Source: an uncultured Lachnospiraceae bacterium
GTDB taxonomy: Bacteria > Bacillota > Clostridia > Lachnospirales > Lachnospiraceae
Reading direction: 5' to 3'
DNA length: 21,901 bases
Assembly: GCA_910588535.1 (NCBI GenBank)
Contig: CAJUOO010000058.1
Coordinates: 1 to 21,901, forward strand
A model generated the notes under the pieces. It saw nothing but the letters and a program-made list of their open reading frames with translations. It was not told where the DNA came from and ran no database searches. Made by a program: the position numbers and the translations under genes. Shown piece after piece: positions 17,440 through 21,901 of this stretch. Positions within the stretch are counted from its first letter, which is position 1; each line of letters starts with the position of its first letter.

Positions 17440-18135
17440 ATGCGCAGAAAATGGATAATAGTGGGAGTGATGTTGATTTTTTTCGTTTTGGCTGGTTTTG
17501 CTGTGGCGTGGCATTTTAATATATTGCCAGAGAAAAGCTATACAGCAAAGGATTTTGGAATTGTTGTGCTTCAAAGTGATGTGGATTATAATCAAAATGG
17601 AAGAGATGATTATGAGGATATTCTGATGGGGGCAAAATTGGAGGCAGAAAATCATCCGCGATACAATGGAGCGTATTTTCAGGGGGGATATCCGCCGTCT
17701 GATATTGGTGTCTGTTCAGATGTTATATGGAGAGCTTTTCGTCATGCAGGTTATAATATTCGGGATATGGTAGATGCAGATATACAAAGAAGGCGGGAGG
17801 CGTACACAGAGATTGTGGAGCCTGACAGCAATATTGATTTTCGCAGGGTGCGAAATTTAAGGATATTTTTTGAGGAATATGCCAAAAAGCTGACAACAGA
17901 TATAGAAGAGATAGAGGAATGGCAGCCCGGTGATATTGTGATATTTGGAGAAAATGATCATATTGGGATAGTGTCTGACAGAAGGAATAAGAAGGGACGA
18001 CCTTATATTATTCATAATGCGGGACAGCCGAATAGAGATGAAGATTATATAAAATGGTCTTGGCTTGAGATTACAGGACATTATCGTTTTGATGCATCTT
18101 TGATTGAGGATGAGGTGCTGGTGCCATGGAAATAG
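17440..18135 (+). CDS. DUF1287 family exported protein (NlpC/P60-like fold)
   Basis: This 231-residue protein has an N-terminal signal anchor (about 4-24) and an extracellular DUF1287 domain. The family signature is clear: SDVDYNQNGRDDYEDI, GGYPP, GVCSDVIWRAF with Cys92, then NDHIGIV with His174 and IIHN with His192. DUF1287 belongs to the broad NlpC/P60 cysteine-hydrolase group, in which a Cys-His pair cleaves amide bonds in peptidoglycan peptides or similar substrates, so Cys92 and His174 are the likely catalytic pair. This is a family-based inference; the substrate is not known. The ribosome binding site is weak (GGGAATATAG, with AGGAAGG further up). It is transcribed alone, away from the MATE gene. 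Confidence 0.82.
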   Translation: MRRKWIIVGVMLIFFVLAGFAVAWHFNILPEKSYTAKDFGIVVLQSDVDYNQNGRDDYEDILMGAKLEAENHPRYNGAYFQGGYPPSDIGVCSDVIWRAFRHAGYNIRDMVDADIQRRREAYTEIVEPDSNIDFRRVRNLRIFFEEYAKKLTTDIEEIEEWQPGDIVIFGENDHIGIVSDRRNKKGRPYIIHNAGQPNRDEDYIKWSWLEITGHYRFDASLIEDEVLVPWK

Positions 18136-18197
18136 AATGTAGCTGGTGTTACCGTACATTAGAATTGTATCATTTTTTGTATATTTCATTCTTTTTT

Positions 18198-18354
18198 GTT
18201 GTTCAAAATTTTCTGTATCATTTTCTGGAAAGATCCGCCCAGTGAACTGTCTGTGGTTCTCCGTCACCCCGCTCTCGCTTAGTGAAAAACGCAGCGGATG
18301 CTAAGCTCGAAATTACCTCGCTAAGCGCCGGCGTTTTTCAATAGGTTCCTTGAG
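18198..18354. repeat. Nested inverted-repeat element, copy 3 (left arm only, truncated)
   Basis: Similarity to copy 2 starts at GTTGTT and runs through the left tail, the 5' half of the left stem (18244-18260) and the whole left-arm interior. It stops after CCTTGAG, one base into the 3' half of the stem. The centre and the right arm are missing. The next base begins the rlmH upstream region. The stem half differs from copy 2 at three positions; two of these match the changed bases in the opposite stem half of copy 1. Confidence 0.85.
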
Positions 18355-18377
18355 ATGGCTTTAGACATTTTTATAAA
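18350..18377 (+). promoter_or_regulatory. Probable rlmH promoter, half derived from repeat copy 3
   Basis: TTGAGA (18350-18355) and TATAAA (18372-18377) are spaced by 16 bases, and each differs from consensus at one position. The -35 uses the last five bases of the repeat remnant and the -10 lies outside it. Transcription would start near 18384, just before the AGAGGG ribosome binding site. Confidence 0.55.
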
Positions 18378-18402
18378 TATTGAATATCATAAAGAGGGTA
18401 TT

Positions 18403-18882
18403 ATGAAAATTACATGTATAGTTGTTGGAAAAATAAAGGAGAGGTATTTGGTTATGGCGATTGAGGAATATTCCAAGCGTTTGTCTAGATATTGTAAGCT
18501 TGTGTTTTTGGAGCTTCCTGATGAAAAAACGCCAGATCATGCCTCGGAGCTTGTGGAAGAGCAGATTAAGCAGAAGGAGGGCGAGAGAATTCTAAAGGCA
18601 TTAAAGGAGGATGCATATGTAATTGCGCTTGCGATTGAAGGAAAACAGCCGGATTCTGTAGAATTGTCACAACAGCTTGAAAAGCTCGCTATTGATGGAT
18701 ACAGTCATATTGTTTTTATAATTGGTGGTTCTCTGGGATTGTCGAAGGAGGTACTCGCACGAGCTGATACAAAGCTGAGTTTTTCCAGATTAACATTTCC
18801 ACATCAGCTTATGAGAGTGATTTTGCTGGAACAGATCTATCGTGCTTTTCGAATACAATATGGAGAGCCATATCACAAGTGA
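18403..18882 (+). CDS. rlmH: 23S rRNA pseudouridine-1915 N3-methyltransferase (RlmH)
   Basis: RlmH is a SPOUT methyltransferase that methylates pseudouridine 1915 in helix 69 of 23S rRNA on assembled ribosomes. The ATG at 18403 gives 159 residues, the standard length; the frame stays open back to the repeat at 18355, but those 16 residues do not belong to the family. Conserved features are MKITCIVVGKIKE at the start, FIIGGSLGLSKEV (the AdoMet-binding knot) and the C-terminal LEQIYRAFRIQYGEPYHK. AAAGAGGG gives the ribosome binding site. The 3' end of rlmH is the well-known integration site of staphylococcal SCC elements (orfX), and here it is duplicated downstream. Confidence 0.97.
   Translation: MKITCIVVGKIKERYLVMAIEEYSKRLSRYCKLVFLELPDEKTPDHASELVEEQIKQKEGERILKALKEDAYVIALAIEGKQPDSVELSQQLEKLAIDGYSHIVFIIGGSLGLSKEVLARADTKLSFSRLTFPHQLMRVILLEQIYRAFRIQYGEPYHK
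18862..18882 (+). repeat. rlmH 3' end, putative attachment site (left copy)
   Basis: These 21 bases encode G-E-P-Y-H-K-stop at the end of rlmH. They match 20152-20172 at 17 of 21 positions; the four differences are three synonymous third positions and a TGA/TAA stop change. The position and reading match the att core used by SCC elements in staphylococci. Confidence 0.6.
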
Positions 18883-19033
18883 GAGCGAAAGGCAAGGGAT
18901 TGTCAGGAAACAGAACAGGAATAATAATTTTCTGTTTTTATACAAAAGACACATTTGCTTAATAAGGTGAAAAACATAGAAAATCCTATATAAGAAAGCT
19001 TAACGTTATGGATAGAGCAGGGAGGAAAGACAA

Positions 19034-19927
19034 ATGTCAATCATTCGTTTTTTGGTATTTACGGATTTGCATTATGATCATGTATTTGATGCAGAGGAAC
19101 GTCTTGACAGTTTAATAGGTAGAATTAACGACTTATCGCTGGATTTTGTAATTTCTCTTGGAGATTTATGCTATCCAATCAGTGATAATAGGCCAATTAT
19201 TAGAAAGCTTCATAGTTTTGGAATTCCATTTTATTATTGTGTCGGAAATCATGATTGTGAAAATAGCAGTCCACAGGCTATCGAAGAATTTACAGGACTA
19301 AGTAAGCTGTTTTACTCATTTGCTGTGGGGGATATCAAGTTTATAATATTGAATACCTGCTTTATGGAGCATAATCAGAAAGAAATGTTATACCAAAAAG
19401 GGCAGTTTAAAAAAAATGCAGATTTTTATCCAATTATTCCCCAATGTGAAGTAGAGTGGTTGAATGAGGAAATGGCCGATAAGAGTATGAAATATGTAAT
19501 ATTTTCGCACCACAGTCTGGCGAATGATTTTGGTTCTAGGGGCGTTGTTAATAGAGAGGCAATACGTACAGTATTGGAGAAAAGGCAAACTATTTTGGTT
19601 ATGAATGGTCATGACCATGGTGACGATTTGAAAATAATTAATGGGATTCCTTATTTTACAGTTAATTCTGTGTCATACATTTGGCATGACAGGGAAAAGT
19701 TTGCCTATTCAAAAAACATACACAATGAATATCCGTTTATAAAGAATATGATTCTTTATAAATCACCCCTTTATTGCATTGTTGAAATGGAGGACGAGAA
19801 TGTAAAAATATACGGAACAGAAAGTGACTATCAAACTGTAACTCCTGAGGATGTAGATATTGTTGGCCGCCGGTGGAATGGTGTTTCCATAGAGCCTAAG
19901 ATATCAGGGTGGAGTAGGAGGGGATAA
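19034..19927 (+). CDS. Calcineurin-like metallophosphoesterase
   Basis: The 297-residue cytoplasmic protein carries the full metallophosphoesterase motif set: FTDLHYDH near residue 8 (D-x-H), SLGDLC near 41 (GD), GNHDCEN near 72 (GNHD), FSHHSL near 157 and NGHDHGD near 191 (GHxH). These residues bind a two-metal centre and hydrolyse phosphomono- or diesters; the substrate is not predictable. GGGAGGAAAGAC precedes the ATG. The gene is visibly more AT-rich than rlmH and pnp. It is the only intact gene between the two rlmH-end repeats, and no convincing promoter was found in the 151 bases upstream. This suggests it arrived as island cargo. Confidence 0.88.
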   Translation: MSIIRFLVFTDLHYDHVFDAEERLDSLIGRINDLSLDFVISLGDLCYPISDNRPIIRKLHSFGIPFYYCVGNHDCENSSPQAIEEFTGLSKLFYSFAVGDIKFIILNTCFMEHNQKEMLYQKGQFKKNADFYPIIPQCEVEWLNEEMADKSMKYVIFSHHSLANDFGSRGVVNREAIRTVLEKRQTILVMNGHDHGDDLKIINGIPYFTVNSVSYIWHDREKFAYSKNIHNEYPFIKNMILYKSPLYCIVEMEDENVKIYGTESDYQTVTPEDVDIVGRRWNGVSIEPKISGWSRRG

Positions 19928-19984
19928 CAACAGAAAGATAGGTTCTTGGCTTATTGAAAAAAGGAAAATATCAGACTATGATGG

Positions 19985-20155
19985 CATATTTATACCTTTG
20001 AAAATATCTATAAAGAAGATGGCAATATTTCTATGGGTGATGAGGCTGTTAAGATATTTCTCAATGCAAAAGGAACTCTGGATGATGTGAGTGATGAATG
20101 AAAGGCGTTTCTTGATTATGTGGCAGGGAAGAAGCCGAAGGATGCCTACGTGGAG
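19985..20155 (+). pseudogene. Fragment of an Rpn family/PD-(D/E)XK nuclease transposase
   Basis: Read in one frame, this stretch gives HIYTFENIYKEDGNISMGDE followed by AVKIFLNAKGTLDDVSDE, a TGA stop (20099-20101), then KAFLDYVAGKKPKDAYVE. The KIFLNxKGTxDDVSxE-KAFLDYVAGKKPxDxxV pattern is characteristic of the C-terminal half of Rpn-type recombination-promoting nucleases, recalled from family knowledge. There is no start codon, the N-terminal nuclease core is missing, an in-frame stop interrupts it, and similarity ends where the copied rlmH end begins. It is a dead fragment. Confidence 0.7.
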
Positions 20156-20172
20156 AGCCGTATCATAAATAA
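20152..20172 (+). repeat. Duplicated rlmH 3' end, putative attachment site (right copy)
   Basis: In one frame these bases read G-E-P-Y-H-K-stop, the exact C-terminus of RlmH, but they sit 1290 bases downstream and are fused to an unrelated fragment. They are in the same orientation as the rlmH copy. The 74 bases between here and the next gene show only a purine-rich leader. Confidence 0.6.
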
Positions 20173-20246
20173 GGGTAAAATATTCCGAAGAAAGGTGACT
20201 GGAAACAATAGAAAAGCCAACAGAAACAGGAAAAGAGGAAAACAGG

Positions 20247-21272
20247 ATGAAAGAATTGCGAAAACCCCTAAAGCTCTGCAAAGAAGATACCATTGCAGTG
20301 GTCAGCCCTTGCCATGGCTGGGCCGGAGATACAAAGATTCATTGGAAATATCAGCTGGGCGTCAAATATCTGCAGGAGATAGGGTTAAAGGTGTTACATG
20401 CGCCTAATGCACTTAGAGGCTCTACATATTTGTCTGAAAATCCCCGTGCGAGGGCGGAAGATATTATGTGGGCTTTTGAAAATGCCAATGTGAAAGCCAT
20501 TATTGCCAGCGTGGGAGGGAATGACAGTATAAGAATAATACCCTATATAGAGTCATACCTAATTAGTACTTATCCCAAAATATTTATAGGTTATTCTGAT
20601 GTTATGAATTTGCATATCCTTGCCTATCATTGTGGCTTGTCTTCTTTTTACGGCTGCAATCTGTTATCTCCTTTGGCAGAAGCACAGGGCTGGCACCCAT
20701 ATAGCAGGAAGTGGTTTGAAAAGGTGCTTTTTTCTGATTCTAAAATAGGTATAATTGAACCATCTAAGGAATGGACCTATGAAGAACCAGATTATTTCGA
20801 TCCGCTTCACAGGCGAACTTATTATCCAAACAATGGATATGAGCTCATTCAGGGGGAGGGAACGGTGAAGGGCAGATTGTTTGGCGGTCATATTGGGCTG
20901 AAGGATCTGGAAAATACGCCGCTGGCACTTGATGCTGAGGATTTCTGGGATACCATTCTTTTTTTAGAAGATATTCCTGAATTTTATACGCCTTTGGCCA
21001 TTGAAGATTTCCTGAGATGGCTTGACAGAATCGGAGCACTGGGAGAAATAAACGGAATTATTCTGGGAAAAGCAAATGAAAATACCGCCTTTACCAAACA
21101 GAAGGAGACAGTAAGAGATGTGTTGTCCCAATTGGGTCAGGGGAAGCTTCCGGTTATTTATGGGGTGAATTTTGGACATTCTTCTCCTGTCTGCGTTCTG
21201 CCATATGGAGCAGAAGCGGAAATAAATTGCGAAAAAGTTTCCTTTTCCATTTTGGAAAGCGGGGTATTGTAG
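20247..21272 (+). CDS. S66-family serine peptidase (LD-carboxypeptidase/MccF-like)
   Basis: This 341-residue protein has the S66 fold. The nucleophile is Ser117 in GYSDVMNLH, and the other catalytic residues are Glu241 in LFLEDIPE and His311 in NFGHSSPVCVLPYG. The N-terminal VVSPCHGW and IIASVGGND segments also fit. S66 enzymes either remove D-alanine from murein tetrapeptides during wall recycling (LdcA) or cleave toxic aminoacyl nucleotides such as microcin C (MccF). The loop DPLHRRTYYPNNGYELIQGEG resembles the MccF-like branch, so self-protection against a peptide-nucleotide antibiotic is possible; this is inferred. There is no signal peptide. AGAGGAAAAC provides the ribosome binding site. 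It lies just outside the rlmH-end repeats. Confidence 0.85.
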   Translation: MKELRKPLKLCKEDTIAVVSPCHGWAGDTKIHWKYQLGVKYLQEIGLKVLHAPNALRGSTYLSENPRARAEDIMWAFENANVKAIIASVGGNDSIRIIPYIESYLISTYPKIFIGYSDVMNLHILAYHCGLSSFYGCNLLSPLAEAQGWHPYSRKWFEKVLFSDSKIGIIEPSKEWTYEEPDYFDPLHRRTYYPNNGYELIQGEGTVKGRLFGGHIGLKDLENTPLALDAEDFWDTILFLEDIPEFYTPLAIEDFLRWLDRIGALGEINGIILGKANENTAFTKQKETVRDVLSQLGQGKLPVIYGVNFGHSSPVCVLPYGAEAEINCEKVSFSILESGVL

Positions 21273-21322
21273 GGTATAAACGAATAAGTATTGACAAAGA
21301 AAGGACATGATGGAGGTTTGGT

Positions 21323-21612
21323 GTGGCGACGTGGCGTACACATTTGATGATAGCAGATAAGGTAATGGAAGAGGCCGCAGAAATTGATAGACATGGGTTT
21401 TGTGTGGGAAATATCTCCCCAGATTGCAATGTGGAGAATGAGGACTGGACAACTTTTACACCTTCTCGCGAAAGTACTCATTGGATGAGTGGAAGGAGAA
21501 GCATCCAAAGTGCGGGTATTTGACAGAGATTGTACCACAAAGATAATTCCCCGATTATATTGATTATTTGCTATGTGGCAGTATTGTACGAAAAATCAAA
21601 AAGCATTAAGGC
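21323..21612 (+). pseudogene. Decayed zinc-dependent phospholipase C-like gene
   Basis: A GTG start behind TGGAGG opens 66 codons that read ATWRTHLMIADKV, then GFCVGNISPDCNVENEDW and FTPSRESTHWM. This is the N-terminal metal-binding region typical of the zinc-dependent phospholipase C-like family. The frame then ends. In another frame, LDEWKEKHPKCGYLTEIVPQ (21481-21540) is followed by an aga and a taa, then FPDYIDYLLCGSIVRKI, which I believe is a later part of the same family. If so, roughly 70 or more middle residues were lost, with a frameshift and an extra stop. The family assignment of the second part is from memory and less certain. The gene is not functional. Confidence 0.6.
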
Positions 21613-21785
21613 ATGGTTTATCAGATTTTACAATACGAAAATGGAAAGTATTTATGGATTTAAAAAATATTTTGATGCTCTATGTGGCTGTAATATTTAT
21701 TCCGTATTGCCAAATGTGGTGGAAAATTCATATAGAAATCTTGAATAGAAAATGAGAATAAAAGTCTTTTGGTATAATGAGTACT

Positions 21786-21831
21786 AATCGCTATAAAGCT
21801 AGAGTTTATCAGCTTTGTAGCGATTTTAATT
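21786..21831 (+). terminator. Hairpin terminator near the right edge
   Basis: AATCGCTATAAAGCT (21786-21800) pairs with AGCTTTGTAGCGATT (21811-21825), a 15-bp stem with one T/G wobble and a 10-base loop, followed by TTAATTTT. It probably ends transcripts of the S66 gene and the decayed downstream gene. Confidence 0.8.
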
Positions 21832-21839
21832 TTGCGTTT

Positions 21840-21874
21840 GGGTACGTTTTGGGTACAGATTTTTATTTTGGTAC
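21840..21874. repeat. Closely spaced GGGTAC direct repeats
   Basis: GGGTAC occurs at 21840-21845 and 21851-21856, with a related GGTAC at 21870-21874, all in the same orientation in AT-rich DNA. They may be arm-type recombinase binding sites of a neighbouring integrated element. No integrase gene is visible inside the window. Confidence 0.35.
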
Positions 21875-21901
21875 AACTAAAATAAGTTATAATTTTTAAC
21901 T

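Noticed and set aside
18355..18402. 16-residue N-terminal extension of RlmH
   Set aside because: RlmH is normally 159 residues starting MKIT; the upstream ATG abuts the repeat and overlaps the predicted promoter.
20120..20407. 95-codon frame across the Rpn fragment and the S66 start
   Set aside because: It joins the dead Rpn fragment to a shifted frame of the S66 gene and resembles no protein.
21530..21755. Two overlapping short frames after the phospholipase C-like remnant
   Set aside because: No ribosome binding site or recognisable domain; they lie in the decayed region and are probably out-of-frame leftovers.

Overview
The window looks like chromosomal DNA of a gut-type anaerobic Firmicute, most likely a Lachnospiraceae relative. 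This is inferred from strong AGGAGG-type ribosome binding sites, a moderate GC content, an electron-bifurcating NfnAB pair, zinc-ribbon membrane proteins with chitobiase-type repeats, and an M60 mucin-type peptidase carrying a dockerin. No rRNA, tRNA or CRISPR array was seen.

Layout. Positions 1-438 are the window-truncated first copy of a long inverted-repeat element. Next come rpsO (S15) with its own promoter, a structured leader and a terminator, then pnp (PNPase). A zinc-ribbon/TPR/chitobiase-repeat membrane protein and the nfnA-nfnB operon follow, closed by a strong hairpin terminator. A convergent zinc-ribbon two-TM membrane protein lies on the minus strand. A second, complete copy of the inverted-repeat element (about 8375-8914) sits before a two-gene surface operon. 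That operon encodes a 1737-residue secreted M60 metallopeptidase with an N-proximal dockerin, and a membrane-anchored protein with a cohesin-like domain on a long Gly/Pro/Ser-rich stalk. A MATE transporter (minus strand) and a DUF1287 exported protein follow.

A third, one-armed remnant of the element ends 48 bases before rlmH, where its last bases form the -35 of a plausible rlmH promoter. The 3' end of rlmH (coding GEPYHK-stop) is duplicated 1290 bases downstream. The two copies bracket an AT-rich segment with a metallophosphoesterase gene and a broken Rpn/PD-(D/E)XK transposase fragment. This looks like a small, recombinase-less island at the classic SCC-type rlmH target. After it come an S66 peptidase gene (LD-carboxypeptidase/MccF-like), a decayed phospholipase C-like gene and a terminator.

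The most interesting points are: (1) the adjacent dockerin-M60 and cohesin-like genes, a possible minimal surface docking system for a mucin-active protease; (2) the repeat family, built from two hairpin arms whose loops are inverted copies of each other, with stems that change in a compensatory way between copies; and (3) the duplicated rlmH end bracketing a small island.
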